A stretch of DNA of 64,000 nucleotides from Microbacterium oryzae (GCF_030406385.1 NZ_JAUEPM010000009.1:30478-94477), one strand, 5' to 3'; numbered from the stretch's first letter, positions 8,576 through 19,714 are shown. Program-made: numbers and translations. The notes: generated by a model from the letters alone, not told the origin.

Positions 8576-10116
8576 ACGCCGACGCGGATGGTGGGCAGCC
8601 CCAGGCGAACCGCGCCGGGGGCCCCGGCCGGAGCCGCGGGAACGGCGCAGGACGCCGCCTGGGCACGATCCCACGCGTCGCCGGCGCGCGTGCGGCGGGT
8701 GCGCAGCGGCGCGCCGTCGGGGCTGTCGGCGAGAAGGTGGAACGGCGCTGCGTGGGTGATGACGGCTGTGACGACATCGCCCGGACGCGGACGCTCCGAG
8801 CCTGCGGGCAGCTCGACGTGGACGAGCCGGTTGTCCTCCGCACGACCGGTGAGCCGGTGCGTGGCGGCGTCCTTCTTGCCCTCGCCGGTGGAGACGAGCA
8901 CCTCGACCGAGCGGCCCAGCTGCTTCTGGTTCTCCTCGAGGGAGATGCGCTCCTGCAGGGCCAGCAGGCGGTCGTACCGTTCCTGCACGACCTCCTTCGG
9001 CACCTGGTTCGGCATGGTGGCGGCGGGGGTGCCCGCGCGCACCGAGTACTGGAAGGTGAACGCGTTGGCGAAGCGCGCCTGCTCGACCACGCGCAGCGTG
9101 TCCTCGAAGTCCGCGTCGGTCTCGCCGGGGAAGCCGACGATGATGTCCGTCGAGATCGCGGCGTGCGGGATGCGCTCGCGAACGCGGTCGAGGATGCCGA
9201 GGAACTTCGCGCTGCGGTAGGAGCGGCGCATCGCCTTGAGGATGCTGTCGCTGCCGGACTGCAGCGGCATGTGGAGCTGCGGCATCACGGCCGGGGTCTC
9301 GGCCATTGCCGCGATGACGTCGTCGGTGAAGGCCGCGGGGTGCGGACTGGTGAACCGGATCCGCTCGAGTCCTTCGATCTCGCCGGCCGCGCGCAGCAGC
9401 TTGCCGAAGGCCTGACGGTCGCCGAACTCGACGCCGTAGGTGTTGACGTTCTGGCCGAGGAGGGTGACCTCGATCGCGCCGTCGTCGACGAGGAGGCGGA
9501 GTTCGCTGAGGACGTCGCCGGGGCGGCGGTCCTTCTCCTTCCCCCGCAGGCTCGGGACGATGCAGAACGTGCAGGTGTTGTTGCACCCGACGGAGATGGA
9601 TACCCAGCCGGAGTACGTGGAGTCGCGCTTGGTCGGCAGCGTGGAGGGGAACACCTCGAGCGCCTCGAGGATCTCGACCTCCGCCTCGCCGTTGTGGCGC
9701 GAGCGCTCCAGGAGCTCGGGAAGAGCGCCCATGTTGTGCGTGCCGAAGACGACGTCGACCCAGGGTGCGCGATCGAGCACGGCCTCCCGGTCCATCTGGG
9801 CGAGGCACCCGCCCACCGCGATCTGCATGCCGGCGCGGGCGTCCTTGCGGGACTTCAGGTGTCCGAGGGTGCCGTAGAGCTTGCCGGATGCGTTCTCGCG
9901 CACCGCGCAGGTGTTGATGACGACGAGGTCGGCCTCCTCGCCCGGCTCGACCTTCACGTAGCCCGCGCTCTCGAGCGAGCCCGACAGCCGCTCGGAGTCG
10001 TGCACGTTCATCTGGCACCCGAAGGTGCGCACCTCGTACGAGCGCGCGCGGCCCTCGGCGTCGAGGGCGGCGGGCGAGGGATCGATGAGCGTCGGGGCGC
10101 TGGATGGCGTAGTCAT
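8572..10116 (-). CDS. miaB: tRNA-2-methylthio-N6-dimethylallyladenosine synthase
   Basis: MiaB is a radical-SAM methylthiotransferase acting on i6A37 made by MiaA. The N-terminal domain holds the three cysteines of the auxiliary cluster (TFGCQMN, NTCAVRE, GGCLAQM). The radical-SAM motif is GCNNTCTFC (about residue 178), and a TRAM domain precedes an Ala/Pro-rich tail unlike the core. ATG 10116 gives 514 residues; an in-frame GTG at 10125 is the alternative. A TAGAAT box (10126-10131) lies 9 nt before the ATG, so a near-leaderless mRNA is possible in addition to read-through from recX. Confidence 0.95.
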   Translation of the reverse strand: MTTPSSAPTLIDPSPAALDAEGRARSYEVRTFGCQMNVHDSERLSGSLESAGYVKVEPGEEADLVVINTCAVRENASGKLYGTLGHLKSRKDARAGMQIAVGGCLAQMDREAVLDRAPWVDVVFGTHNMGALPELLERSRHNGEAEVEILEALEVFPSTLPTKRDSTYSGWVSISVGCNNTCTFCIVPSLRGKEKDRRPGDVLSELRLLVDDGAIEVTLLGQNVNTYGVEFGDRQAFGKLLRAAGEIEGLERIRFTSPHPAAFTDDVIAAMAETPAVMPQLHMPLQSGSDSILKAMRRSYRSAKFLGILDRVRERIPHAAISTDIIVGFPGETDADFEDTLRVVEQARFANAFTFQYSVRAGTPAATMPNQVPKEVVQERYDRLLALQERISLEENQKQLGRSVEVLVSTGEGKKDAATHRLTGRAEDNRLVHVELPAGSERPRPGDVVTAVITHAAPFHLLADSPDGAPLRTRRTRAGDAWDRAQAASCAVPAAPAGAPGAVRLGLPTIRVGV

Positions 10117-10165
10117 GACCTGCACATTCTACGTTCCGCCCTTCGCCTCGACACCGAGGGATCGC

Positions 10166-11029
10166 TCAGCGGAAGCGCACGCCGCGTCCGCCGCCGCGGG
10201 CCTCCTCAAGCGCTCGACGGGCGGCCGACATGGCGAGCGAGCCGCCGAAGCCGCGGCGCCCCAGCTGGCCCACGAGACGGCGGAGCGCGGTGTCGTCGTC
10301 GTATCGCACCAGGCTCTGGGCCTTGCTGCGGGCGAACTCGAGGGCGCGCTCCTCGTCGTCGTCGGGAAGCTCCGCGAGGGCCGCATCCGCGACGTCGCGG
10401 GCGATCCCGCGCGCGGACAGCGCCTGCGCGATCGCGCGGCGGCCTTGGTTCTTGCGCGTCGTGCCGACGTGCACGAGCTGCTCGGCGAGGGCCGCGTCGT
10501 CGAGCGCGCCCAGCCGCTCCAGGCGGTCGACGATCGTGTCGATGGCCACGGCGTCCGCGCCGTCCTGGCGGAGACGGGTGCGGGCCTCGCTCACGGAGAG
10601 CGAGCGCGAGCGGAGTGCCCGCAGCAGACGTGCTTCCGCGGCCTCCGCCGCTTCGGTCGCCGCCGCGCCGTCGGCGTCCGCCTGGTCCGGTTCGATCTCC
10701 AGGAATCGCACGCCATCGCGGACGATGGTGCTCACCGCCGGCACCGCCTGCGGGCGTCCGGCGCGGAGATCGCGCCAGGTGGTGTGCCACCCTTCGGCGT
10801 CGGCCGTGCCATCGGCATCAGCCGGGACATCGGGGTCGGCCGGGACATCGGGGTCGGCCGGGACATCGGCGTCAACCGGGACACTCGTATCGGCCGGAGC
10901 ATCGGCGCCGGCCGCGGCGGGCCGAGCCCCGGCGGCCGACGCCGGGTGGTCGGAGCGCGCGCCGCGCGCCCCGAACAGCGGGATCACGGGGGCGAGGTCC
11001 GCCTCGCCCCCGTCGGTCGACTCCGTCAT
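10166..11029 (-). CDS. recX: Regulatory protein RecX
   Basis: RecX binds RecA filaments and limits their activity. The conserved three-helix repeats occupy about residues 125-285 (including ALRSRSLSVSEARTRL, LGALDDAALAEQLV, GRRAIAQALSARGIA). The N-terminal 120 residues are a low-complexity acidic extension containing six-residue repeats such as DVPADP, encoded by an 18-bp tandem repeat. RecX proteins are usually 150-260 residues, so this N-terminus is long. The gene begins 13 bp after the recA stop, the standard recA-recX operon. Confidence 0.92.
   Translation of the reverse strand: MTESTDGGEADLAPVIPLFGARGARSDHPASAAGARPAAAGADAPADTSVPVDADVPADPDVPADPDVPADADGTADAEGWHTTWRDLRAGRPQAVPAVSTIVRDGVRFLEIEPDQADADGAAATEAAEAAEARLLRALRSRSLSVSEARTRLRQDGADAVAIDTIVDRLERLGALDDAALAEQLVHVGTTRKNQGRRAIAQALSARGIARDVADAALAELPDDDEERALEFARSKAQSLVRYDDDTALRRLVGQLGRRGFGGSLAMSAARRALEEARGGGRGVRFR
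10803..10910. repeat. 18-bp tandem repeat, six units, inside recX
   Basis: Six consecutive 18-bp units (starts 10803, 10821, 10839, 10857, 10875, 10893) lie in the recX N-terminal region. Units 2 and 3 are identical and unit 4 is nearly so; the outer units have drifted. Each encodes six residues, so unit gain or loss keeps the frame. Confidence 0.85.
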
Positions 11030-11042
11030 GCTGAGTCAGGCC

Positions 11043-12098
<1,056 letters not shown>

Positions 12099-12201
12099 TT
12101 CCTGTTCCTTATCCACTCGTGTGCCGCCGCCTGTAGGCTGTCGCGCCCCGACCGGATGGCCGGCTGCTGCGACAAGGCGCGTGGCGCTGGTGCCGATCAC
12201 C

Positions 12202-12223
12202 ACGCTACGGAGGGCCACCGACA
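12202..12223 (-). promoter_or_regulatory. RecA-NDp (PafBC-type) promoter motif of recA
   Basis: On the minus strand, TGTCGGTG (12223-12216) is followed by 8 nt and TAGCGT (12207-12202). This matches the published mycobacterial RecA-NDp consensus TGTCRGTG-N8-TANNNT at every defined position. In mycobacteria that motif drives LexA-independent, PafBC-dependent damage induction. The predicted start near 12195 would give a leader of about 97 nt. Confidence 0.75.
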
Positions 12224-12281
12224 TTGCCGTCGGGGCACCGTGTCTGTGGAGGGCCGACGCCTCGCAACCACGTTGTGCACG

Positions 12282-12311
12282 AGGCTACGCCCGCGTCGAA
12301 CGGATTTTCGA
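12282..12311 (-). promoter_or_regulatory. LexA box (12296-12311) with adjacent -10 (12282-12287)
   Basis: TCGAAC-GGAT-TTTCGA matches 11 of 12 defined positions of the actinobacterial SOS box TCGAAC-N4-GTTCGA. On the minus strand a TAGCCT box lies 8 nt downstream, so the operator covers the -35 side of that promoter. This is a typical repressing position for recA. Confidence 0.75.
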
Positions 12312-12355
12312 CGACACGCCGTGATCAGACTCGCCGAGCCTCGAACATCGGCGAC

Positions 12356-12574
12356 TCAGCGCCGCGGCTCCTGACGCCCCGCTCCGTACCGTCGCGAGGG
12401 CGGCACGTCGGTGTCGGCGCACAGCGCCAGCCAGATCTCCTGCGGCGGAACTCCCTCGTCGAGGGCCTCCTGGGCGGTGCGGCCGATCCCGGTGAGCACG
12501 AGGTCGCTGACCAGCGACGACGCGCGGCCGCCGAACTCCTCGTCGACCGCGCGCAGGAACTCGCTTCTGCGCAT
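12356..12574 (-). CDS. DUF3046 family protein
   Basis: A 72-residue protein of the actinobacterial DUF3046 family. It opens MRRSEFLRAVDEEFG and contains GRTAQEALDEGVPPQEIWLALC, the helical core seen in that family. It begins 5 bp after clgR and lies just upstream of recA, its usual position in actinobacteria. The function is unknown. It is probably translated from the clgR transcript. No catalytic or metal-binding residues stand out. Confidence 0.8.
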   Translation of the reverse strand: MRRSEFLRAVDEEFGGRASSLVSDLVLTGIGRTAQEALDEGVPPQEIWLALCADTDVPPSRRYGAGRQEPRR

Positions 12575-12579
12575 CCGGG

Positions 12580-12894
12580 TCAGCGGTAGGACAGCTCGGG
12601 GCCGACCTCGGCGATGAGGTCGTCGGGCACCACGTCGGGGAACGAAGGCACGTCGAGCCCCTCGAGCACCGCGATGCGGTCGCCGACGGTGCGGTAGATC
12701 GTCGAGATGGGGACGTCGAGCGCCTCGGCCACCGACGCGAGGATCTCGCTCGAGGCCTCCTTCTGTCCGCGCTCGACCTCGCTGAGGTATCCGAGCGCGA
12801 CACTGGCCTTGCTGGCCACCTGTCGGAGGGTCTGGCCCTTCTGCTGGCGGAAGCCGCGCAGCACGTCGCCGATCTCCTGACGAACCAGAATCAT
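12580..12894 (-). CDS. clgR: ClgR-type XRE transcriptional regulator
   Basis: A 104-residue helix-turn-helix protein (HTH about residues 10-65: RGFRQQKGQTLRQVASKASVALGYLSEVERGQKEASS). It resembles ClgR, the activator of clp protease and other stress genes in actinobacteria, whose own stability is set by Clp. The C-terminus here is PELSYR, not the Ala-Ala ending of proteolysed ClgR, so turnover may differ. The ribosome binding site GAGGAGGGG is strong. The chromosomal place, between cinA/pgsA and recA, matches clgR in related genomes. The identity rests on similarity and position. Confidence 0.8.
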   Translation of the reverse strand: MILVRQEIGDVLRGFRQQKGQTLRQVASKASVALGYLSEVERGQKEASSEILASVAEALDVPISTIYRTVGDRIAVLEGLDVPSFPDVVPDDLIAEVGPELSYR

Positions 12895-13019
12895 GACTAT
12901 CCCCTCCTCACTGGCGTATCACCGGGTGCATAAGAGTACAACGCGGGTGAACCCACTTTAATCCCGCTTGACAGGACGAGGGCGAGCGCTCTGGCCGAGA
13001 ATCCGCCGAGCGATGGCCC

Positions 13020-13520
13020 TCAGATCTCTGCGACGGCGAGATCCAGCGCGGCGAGCACCGACTGCGCGCGGATCTCCTCGCGGTCGCCGTCGAAGAGGTG
13101 GGAGGAGACGACGATGCGGTCGGGCGTGGCGACGGCCACGTGCACGGTGCCGACCGGCTGACCGTCGGGCGAGACCGGGCCGGCGATGCCCGTCGTGGCG
13201 AGCCCCACCATCGTCTCCTCGTCTGCAAGCGACAGGACGCGTCGCACGCCGAGCGCCATCTGCCGGGCCACGTCGGGGTGCACGGCGCCTTCCGCTGCAA
13301 GCAGGTCCTCATCGACACCGAGCACGGTCTGCTTGATCGTGGTGTCGTACGCCACGACCCCGCCCCGCATCCGCTGCGACGACCCGGGCACGTCGATGAT
13401 CGCCGACGCCAGCAGCCCGCCGGTGAGCGACTCCGCCGTCCCGATGCTCCAGTTGCGCGCGCTCAGGCGCCGCAGCAGCTCATTCGCCACCGCGAGGGTC
13501 TCGCGTTCGATCTCACTCAT
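13020..13520 (-). CDS. CinA C-terminal-type protein (nicotinamide-nucleotide amidase, PncC-like)
   Basis: This 166-residue protein is only the C-terminal amidase domain of CinA. Motifs are TAESLTGGLLAS (about 28-39), the stretch RGGVVAYDTTIKQ and the block GLATTGIAGPVSPDG. PncC hydrolyses NMN to nicotinate mononucleotide and ammonia, part of NAD salvage. The N-terminal MoCF-like domain is absent, as in E. coli YgaD. Its ATG lies inside the pgsA 3' end (8-bp overlap), so translation is probably coupled. Confidence 0.88.
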   Translation of the reverse strand: MSEIERETLAVANELLRRLSARNWSIGTAESLTGGLLASAIIDVPGSSQRMRGGVVAYDTTIKQTVLGVDEDLLAAEGAVHPDVARQMALGVRRVLSLADEETMVGLATTGIAGPVSPDGQPVGTVHVAVATPDRIVVSSHLFDGDREEIRAQSVLAALDLAVAEI

Positions 13521-14094
13521 GCGTCTTGCCCTTCGCGCCGCGCACCTGCGCGACGACATAGTCGATTCCGCTGGCGACCGTGAGGACCACGACCACCCAC
13601 ATCAGGACCTGCGTGACGAGCGAGAAGCCGCCCTCGCCGATGACGAGCCAGATCGGCAGCAGCGCCCAGCCGAGCGCCACGCCCTGGAAGGCGGTCTTCA
13701 TCTTGCCCATCCAGGCCGCCGCGACGACGTGCTGTCGCGCGACGACGAACCGGTGGATCGTGATCCCCCACTCCCTCACCAGGATGACCACGACCATCCA
13801 CCACGGCATCTCGTCGAGGATCGCGAGACCGACGAAGGCGGCTCCGGTGAGGAGCTTGTCGGCGATCGGATCCCAGAGCTTGCCGAAGTCGCTGACGAGG
13901 TCGTACCGGCGGGCGAGATAGCCGTCGACCCAGTCCGTCGAGATCGCCACGATGAACAGCACGGCCGCGACCCACCGCAACGCGAGGTCGTGCTCGCCCA
14001 GGCGGCCGCCCGCGAGCAGCACGATGAAGAACACGACCGCGAGCGGGATGCGCACGACGGTGAGGATGTTCGGCAGCTGCCGCGGGATGGCCAT
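13513..14094 (-). CDS. pgsA: CDP-diacylglycerol--glycerol-3-phosphate 3-phosphatidyltransferase
   Basis: PgsA makes phosphatidylglycerophosphate at the membrane. The 193-residue protein has the full CDP-alcohol phosphotransferase signature, D-G-x2-A-R-x8-G-x3-D-x3-D, within DGYLARRYDLVSDFGKLWDP (about 56-75). About five membrane helices flank it. It begins 12 bp downstream of ftsK and overlaps cinA by 8 bp, forming an ftsK-pgsA-cinA unit that is common in actinobacteria. Confidence 0.94.
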   Translation of the reverse strand: MAIPRQLPNILTVVRIPLAVVFFIVLLAGGRLGEHDLALRWVAAVLFIVAISTDWVDGYLARRYDLVSDFGKLWDPIADKLLTGAAFVGLAILDEMPWWMVVVILVREWGITIHRFVVARQHVVAAAWMGKMKTAFQGVALGWALLPIWLVIGEGGFSLVTQVLMWVVVVLTVASGIDYVVAQVRGAKGKTHE

Positions 14095-14106
14095 GGCCTC
14101 AGTCTC

Positions 14107-16890
14107 TCAGTACCGCGGCTCGTCACGCCCGGTGAGACTCCAGGCGTCTTCCGACTCGCTCTCGTCGACCGTCTCGTGGCCGGCGAACTGCGCCTCGATC
14201 GGGTCCTGCGCGTAGCGGTCTTCGTCGGCCGGAACCGCGACGGCAGCGGGCTTCTCCTCCGCCGCACCCGCGGTCTGCTCCGCCGGCGGCTCCTCGCCGC
14301 GCAGCTTCGCGAGCACACCCGCGAGCTGCTCGGGCTTGACCAGCACGTCGCGCGCCTTCGAGCCCTCGGACGGGCCGACGATCTCGCGCGACTCGAGCAG
14401 GTCCATCAGGCGCCCGGCCTTCGCGAACCCGACGCGGAGCTTGCGCTGCAGCATCGAGGTGGAGCCGAACTGGCTGGACACGATGAGCTCGGCGGCGGCC
14501 AGGAGGAGCTCGAGGTCGTCGCCGATGTCCTCGTCGACCTCCTTCTTCTTCGGCTCCAGCGCCTCCGCCACGTCGGAGCGGTACTCCGGACGCGCCTGTC
14601 CCGTGACGTGCGCGACGACCTTCTCGATCTCGTCCTCGGTGACCCACGCACCCTGCACGCGCAGCGCCTTGGACGACCCCATCGGCGAGAACAGGGCGTC
14701 GCCCTGGCCGATGAGCTTGTCGGCGCCGGGCTGGTCGAGGATGACGCGGCTGTCGGTGACGCTGGTCACGGCGAAGGCGAGGCGGGATGGCACGTTCGCC
14801 TTGATCAGGCCCGTCACGACGTCGACGGAGGGGCGCTGCGTCGCCAGCACGAGGTGGATGCCGGAGGCCCGCGCGAGCTGCGTGATGCGCACGATCGAGT
14901 CCTCGACGTCACGCGGGGCCACCATCATGAGGTCGGCGAGCTCGTCGACGACCACGAGGAGGTACGGGTAGGGCTTGAGGACCCGCTCGCTGCCGGCCGG
15001 CACGTCGACATCGCCGGCCACCACGGCGCGGTTGAAGTCGTCGATGTGGCGGAACCCGAACGACGCGAGGTCGTCGTACCGCATGTCCATCTCCTTCACC
15101 ACCCACTGCAGGGCCTCGGCGGCCTTCTTCGCGTTGGTGATGATGGGCGTGATGAGGTGCGGGACGCCGGCGTAGTTCGTCAGCTCCACGCGCTTGGGGT
15201 CGATGAGCACCATGCGCACCTCGCTGGGCTTCGCGCGCATGAGAAGGCTGGTGATCATCGAGTTGACGAAGCTGGACTTTCCGGAGCCCGTCGAGCCGGC
15301 CACGAGGAGGTGCGGCATCTTCGCGAGGTTCGCCAGGACGAACCCGCCGCCGACGTCCTTGCCGACGCCGATGGTGAGCGGGTGCGTGGACTTCTGCGCG
15401 GCGGGCGAGCGGAGCACGTCGCCGAGAGCGACGGTCTCGCGGTCGGCGTTCGGGATCTCCACGCCGATCGCGCTCTTGCCGGGGATCGGGGCGAGGATCC
15501 GCACGTCGTTCGACGCCACCGCGTAGGAGATGTTGTTCGACAGCTGGGTGATCTTCTCGACCTTGACCCCGGGGCCGAGCTCGATCTCGTACTGCGTCAC
15601 GGTCGGACCACGCGAGAACCCCGTGACGCTGGCGTCGACCTTGAACTGCTCGAACACGCTGGTGATCTGCGCGACGACGCGGTCGTTCGACTCCGAATGG
15701 GCGACGGCAGGCGGACCGGCCGCGAGCGCCCCAGGGGACGGCAGCACGTACGGCTGCGACGGCGGCTGCGGCCCGCGTCCGCCGGGGCCGTCCGTGCCGA
15801 ACCCGGTGAAGCCCGGGAGGTCGTCGTCCTCGAGGTCGTCGCCGTCGCCCACGAGCGCGGTGCGGGCCTCGGCGTCGTCACGGAGGCCTGCGACGACGGA
15901 CTCCGAGATCGCCTCGGTCACCGCATCGGCGGGCGCGGCGGCGCTCTCCGAGGTGACGATGGCCTGGTGGTACCCGCGATCGCTCTGGTCGGTGAGCAGC
16001 TCGGTGAGGTCCTGCGGCTCGGAGACGACCTCGGGGTCCTCCTCGCGGCCGGACTTGTTCCGACGCCACCACGGCACGTTCGACTCTGCGTCGCCCTCGT
16101 CCTGATCGAGCACCTTCGTCGGGGCCGTGGCGCCCTTCGCGGGCTTCTCCGGCTTCTCCTCGCGCGGCGTACGCTCGGCGTCGAACAACCACAGGTACAG
16201 ATCGCCCAGGCGCGTGAGGATCCGGTTCGGGGGCGTCTTGGTGATGATGAGGAGGCTCAGCACGGCCAGGAGCGACAGCACGATGTACGCGCCCACGTCG
16301 GTGATGAGGTAGGCCATGGCCTCGGCCACCAGCCAGCCGAAGAGGCCGCCCGCCTCGCTGAGCACGACCACGCCGTCGACCGGCTTCGGGCGACCGCCGG
16401 CGACGTGGAGGAAGCCCGCGATCGTGACCGTGAGCATGCCGAAGCCGATGCCGACCCGTCCGTTGTCGTTGACCGACGAGGGATGGCGGAAGAGCCAGCC
16501 GGCCAGGAGCAGGAGCAGCACAGGGAACACGAATGCCGCGCGCCCGATGAGGGCGCCGAAGGTGTAGCTGCTGATGCTGGCGGCCACGGGGTTCCCAATC
16601 AGGAACCACTCCACGACCGCGCCGATGACGGCGAGGAGCACGAGCAGCAGCGGGAAGCCGTCGCGCCGCTGGTCCTTCTCCAGCACCTCGGGGCCGAACG
16701 CGCGGAACAGCCCGCCGACCGCGCGGGCGAGCCCGTTCCAGCCGCGCACCACGGGCGACGGCCGGTCGCTCTCGTCGATGTAGCGCTGCGGCGCGGGCTC
16801 CGCCTTCTTGCGCGGGCGCGCGGCCGCCTTCGAGGCTCCCCGGCCGGCGGAGGCTCCGGGGGTCTTGGACGCGGCGGACGTACGTGGCAT
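14107..16890 (-). CDS. ftsK: DNA translocase FtsK/SpoIIIE
   Basis: FtsK pumps chromosomal DNA through the closing septum. The 927-residue product has a basic N-terminus and four or five membrane helices (about residues 80-215). An acidic, low-complexity linker (about 230-440) follows, then the motor: Walker [10 protein letters not shown] near 530 and the Walker B region [10 protein letters not shown] near 650. The C-terminal winged-helix gamma domain starts near 780, within [20 protein letters not shown], and reads KOPS-type sites. ATG 16890 has GGAG close upstream. It is the first gene of the ftsK-pgsA-cinA run. Confidence 0.96.
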   Translation of the reverse strand: MPRTSAASKTPGASAGRGASKAAARPRKKAEPAPQRYIDESDRPSPVVRGWNGLARAVGGLFRAFGPEVLEKDQRRDGFPLLLVLLAVIGAVVEWFLIGNPVAASISSYTFGALIGRAAFVFPVLLLLLAGWLFRHPSSVNDNGRVGIGFGMLTVTIAGFLHVAGGRPKPVDGVVVLSEAGGLFGWLVAEAMAYLITDVGAYIVLSLLAVLSLLIITKTPPNRILTRLGDLYLWLFDAERTPREEKPEKPAKGATAPTKVLDQDEGDAESNVPWWRRNKSGREEDPEVVSEPQDLTELLTDQSDRGYHQAIVTSESAAAPADAVTEAISESVVAGLRDDAEARTALVGDGDDLEDDDLPGFTGFGTDGPGGRGPQPPSQPYVLPSPGALAAGPPAVAHSESNDRVVAQITSVFEQFKVDASVTGFSRGPTVTQYEIELGPGVKVEKITQLSNNISYAVASNDVRILAPIPGKSAIGVEIPNADRETVALGDVLRSPAAQKSTHPLTIGVGKDVGGGFVLANLAKMPHLLVAGSTGSGKSSFVNSMITSLLMRAKPSEVRMVLIDPKRVELTNYAGVPHLITPIITNAKKAAEALQWVVKEMDMRYDDLASFGFRHIDDFNRAVVAGDVDVPAGSERVLKPYPYLLVVVDELADLMMVAPRDVEDSIVRITQLARASGIHLVLATQRPSVDVVTGLIKANVPSRLAFAVTSVTDSRVILDQPGADKLIGQGDALFSPMGSSKALRVQGAWVTEDEIEKVVAHVTGQARPEYRSDVAEALEPKKKEVDEDIGDDLELLLAAAELIVSSQFGSTSMLQRKLRVGFAKAGRLMDLLESREIVGPSEGSKARDVLVKPEQLAGVLAKLRGEEPPAEQTAGAAEEKPAAVAVPADEDRYAQDPIEAQFAGHETVDESESEDAWSLTGRDEPRY

Positions 16891-16928
16891 TGCTCCACGG
16901 TACGTCCCCCGCCCGACATCCGCCCGGA

Positions 16929-16970
16929 GCGACGCGGATCGGGGCGGGATCCCGCCCCGATCCGCGTCGC
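16929..16970. terminator. 42-bp perfect palindrome after rnj
   Basis: Bases 16929-16970 are a perfect 42-bp palindrome (21-bp arms), beginning GCGACGCGGATC. It lies 2 bp beyond the rnj stop codon and before ftsK. In RNA it would form a very stable hairpin, most simply the rnj terminator. Confidence 0.8.
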
Positions 16971-16972
16971 GA

Positions 16973-18649
16973 TCAGGCCTCGATGACGAGCGGCACGATC
17001 ATCGGGCGCCGGCGCAGCGACTGGTTCACCCAGCGGCCGATGGTGCGGCGGATGATCTGCGACAGCGCGTGGTTGTCGCGCACGCCCTTCTGCGCTGCCT
17101 CTTCGAGCGCCGCGACGATCTTCGGCTTCACCTTGTCGAAGACGCGGTCCTCCTCGGCGATGCCGCGGGCGTGGATCTCCGGGCCGGTGACGATCTTCCC
17201 GGTCTGGGCGTCGACGACGACGATGACCGAGACGAAGCCCTCCTCGCCGAGCGTGCGCCGGTCTTTGAGGTCGGCGTCGGTGATCGCACCGACGCTCGAG
17301 CCGTCGACGTACACGAACCCGAGGTCGAGCTGGCCGGTCACCCGGGCGACGCCGTTCTTCAGGTCGACGACGGTGCCGTTGGAGCCGAGGATCGTGCGCT
17401 CGGGCGCGATGCCGGTGTCCTGGGCGAGCTTGGCGCTCGCCATGAGGTGGCGGTACTCGCCGTGGACGGGGAGCACGTTCTTCGGCTTGAGGATGTTGTA
17501 GCAGTACAGCAGCTCGCCCGCCGCGGCGTGACCAGACACATGCACCTTGGCGTTGGCCTTGTGCACGACGTTCGCGCCGAGCTTCGTCAGGCCGTCGATG
17601 ACCCGGTAGACCGCGTTCTCGTTGCCGGGGATGAGGCTCGAGGCGAGGATGACGGTGTCGCCCTCGCCCGGCTCGATCTCGTGGTCGAGGTTGGCCATCC
17701 GGCTGAGCACGGCCATGGGCTCGCCCTGCGACCCCGTCGACATGTAGACGATCCGGTGATCGGGGATGTCCCGCGCCTTCTTGTAGTCGACGAGCACGCC
17801 GTCGGGCACGTTGAGGTACCCGAGGTCCGCGGCGATCGTCATGTTGCGCACCATGCTGCGGCCGAGGAGCGCGACGCGGCGGCCGTTCGCGGCGGCGGCG
17901 TCGAGCACCTGCTGCACGCGGTGCACGTGGCTCGAGAAGCTCGCGACGATGACGCGGCCCTTGGTCTTCGAGATGACCTGGTCGAGCACGGGGCCGATCT
18001 GGCGCTCGGCGGGTGTGAACCCGGGAACGTCGGCATTGGTGGAGTCGGGCAGGAAGAGGTCGACGCCCTCCTCGCCCAGGCGCGCGAAGGCGCGAAGGTC
18101 GGTGATGCGGCCGTCGAGCGGCAGCTGGTCCATCTTGAAGTCGCCGGTGTGCAGGACGAGGCCCGCCTCCGTCCGGATGGCGACGGCCAGGGCGTCGGGG
18201 ATCGAGTGGTTCACCGCGATGAACTCCAGCTCGAACGGACCCATCTCCCAGCGCTCGCCCTCCTTGACGACGTGGGCGGCGGGAGAGATCCGATGCTCCT
18301 TGAGCTTCGCCGAGACCAGCGCCAGCGTCAGCGCGGAGCCGATGATGGGGATGTCCGGGCGCTTCTTGAGCAGGTACGGCACGGCGCCGATGTGGTCCTC
18401 GTGCCCGTGCGTGAGCACGATGCCCACCACGTCGTCGAGGCGGCCGCGCAACGGCTCCATGTCGGGCAGGATCAGGTCCACGCCCGGCTGGTGCTCCTCA
18501 GGGAAGAGGACGCCGCAGTCGACGATGAGGATCTCGCCGTCGATCTCGTAGGTGGTCATGTTGCGACCCACCTCGCCGAGACCGCCGAGCGGAGTGACCC
18601 GCAGCGTTCCGGGGGTGAGGTCTGCGGGAGGAGCAACCGGTGTGGACAT
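16973..18649 (-). CDS. rnj: Ribonuclease J
   Basis: RNase J is a metallo-beta-lactamase/beta-CASP nuclease with endonuclease and 5'-3' exonuclease activity in mRNA and rRNA processing. The 558-residue product has the zinc motif THGHEDH (about 77-83), the beta-CASP blocks SFSSHVHR and STGSQGEPM, and the late motif [11 protein letters not shown]. The long frame continues upstream of the ATG at 18649, but AAGG lies 6 nt before this start and homology begins there. dapA lies 80 bp upstream, a conserved pairing (dapA-rnj) in actinobacteria. Confidence 0.95.
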   Translation of the reverse strand: MSTPVAPPADLTPGTLRVTPLGGLGEVGRNMTTYEIDGEILIVDCGVLFPEEHQPGVDLILPDMEPLRGRLDDVVGIVLTHGHEDHIGAVPYLLKKRPDIPIIGSALTLALVSAKLKEHRISPAAHVVKEGERWEMGPFELEFIAVNHSIPDALAVAIRTEAGLVLHTGDFKMDQLPLDGRITDLRAFARLGEEGVDLFLPDSTNADVPGFTPAERQIGPVLDQVISKTKGRVIVASFSSHVHRVQQVLDAAAANGRRVALLGRSMVRNMTIAADLGYLNVPDGVLVDYKKARDIPDHRIVYMSTGSQGEPMAVLSRMANLDHEIEPGEGDTVILASSLIPGNENAVYRVIDGLTKLGANVVHKANAKVHVSGHAAAGELLYCYNILKPKNVLPVHGEYRHLMASAKLAQDTGIAPERTILGSNGTVVDLKNGVARVTGQLDLGFVYVDGSSVGAITDADLKDRRTLGEEGFVSVIVVVDAQTGKIVTGPEIHARGIAEEDRVFDKVKPKIVAALEEAAQKGVRDNHALSQIIRRTIGRWVNQSLRRRPMIVPLVIEA

Positions 18650-18729
18650 CGTCCGCCTTCCGGGATGCCCATCGGCATCCGGTTCGTCGTTTTCGGTGTT
18701 GTCGCGACGACCAGTGCCGCCGCGGAAAG

Positions 18730-19707
18730 TCAGCGGGTGGTGCCGGGCACCTTGGGGAGCGCGCCGCCGGCGGCCGCGTTGCGGTCGGGGCGGAAGTTGG
18801 AGAAGTCCACGCCGTCGACGTCCTTCACGAGGGCGAGCTCCTCCTCGATCACCGCCGCCTCCCACTCCTCCGGCCCGACGAGGGGCAGGCGGACGCGGGG
18901 GCTCGAGATGCGGCCGAGGCCGTGGAGGATGTACTTCGCCGCAACGGTGCCGGGGACATGCGTCATCACCGCGCGCACGAGCGGCTCGAGCCGCTTGTGC
19001 TGCTCGGTGGCCGCGGCGAGGTCGCCGCGGTTCACGGCGTCGACGATGGTGCGGTACGGGCCGGACGCGATGTTGGCGGTGACGCCGATGAGGCCGGTGG
19101 CGCCGATGGCGAGCTCGGGCAGGACGTTGGCATCGTCGCCCGAGAAGTACATGAGGTCGGTCTGGTTGAGCACGCGGCTCACCTCGCTGAGGTCGCCCTT
19201 GGCATCCTTCACGGCGAGGATGTTCGGGTGCTTGGCGAGGCGGAGGATCGTCTCGTACTTCAGCGGGATGCCGGTGCGGCCCGGGATGTCGTACATGATG
19301 ACCGGCAGGTCGGTCGAGTCGGCGATGAGGCGGAAGTGCGTGAGCACGCCGGCCTGCGTCGGCTTGTTGTAGTACGGGGTGACGATCATGATGCCGTCGG
19401 CACCCGCCTTCTCGCTCTTCTGATAGAGGTCGATGGCGTGGGCGGTCTCGTTCGAGCCGCCGCCGGTGATGATCTTCGCGCGGCCGGCGGCGACGTCCTT
19501 GCCGACCTCGACCAGACGCAGCTTCTCGGCGTCGGTGAGGGTCGAGGTCTCCCCCGTCGTCCCGGTCACGACGATGCCGTCCGCACCCTGCTGGATGCAC
19601 GCGTCGATGAGCTTCTCGACGCCGGGCCAGTCCACTTCGCCGTCCGCGGTCATCGGCGTGACGAGCGCGACGAGCACCTGTCCGAAGGGGTTTCCCGAGT
19701 GCGTCAT
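18730..19707 (-). CDS. dapA: 4-hydroxy-tetrahydrodipicolinate synthase
   Basis: DapA condenses pyruvate with aspartate semialdehyde, the first committed step toward diaminopimelate and lysine. The 325-residue TIM barrel has the catalytic Tyr in IMYDIPGRTGIPL, the Schiff-base Lys in ILAVKDAKGDL, and the substrate-binding motif VTGTTGETSTL. The ATG at 19707 lies 7 nt after TAACCT, so the mRNA is probably leaderless. That box begins with the TAA stop codon of the upstream lacI-type gene. Confidence 0.95.
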   Translation of the reverse strand: MTHSGNPFGQVLVALVTPMTADGEVDWPGVEKLIDACIQQGADGIVVTGTTGETSTLTDAEKLRLVEVGKDVAAGRAKIITGGGSNETAHAIDLYQKSEKAGADGIMIVTPYYNKPTQAGVLTHFRLIADSTDLPVIMYDIPGRTGIPLKYETILRLAKHPNILAVKDAKGDLSEVSRVLNQTDLMYFSGDDANVLPELAIGATGLIGVTANIASGPYRTIVDAVNRGDLAAATEQHKRLEPLVRAVMTHVPGTVAAKYILHGLGRISSPRVRLPLVGPEEWEAAVIEEELALVKDVDGVDFSNFRPDRNAAAGGALPKVPGTTR

Positions 19708-19714
19708 GGGATCA

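Noticed and set aside
6752..9220. Open frame of 822 codons opposite dapF, miaA and miaB
   Set aside because: Antisense shadow; no recognisable motif, and three well-defined genes lie on the minus strand.
12099..12224. N-terminal extension of RecA to 12224
   Set aside because: The stretch has no RecA homology and holds the RecA-NDp promoter. AAGGAA precedes the ATG at 12098.
13186..16986. Open frame of 1266 codons on the plus strand opposite ftsK and pgsA
   Set aside because: Antisense shadow of high-GC coding DNA. Its composition is Arg/His/Asp/Val-rich with no domain, and ftsK and pgsA are unambiguous on the other strand.
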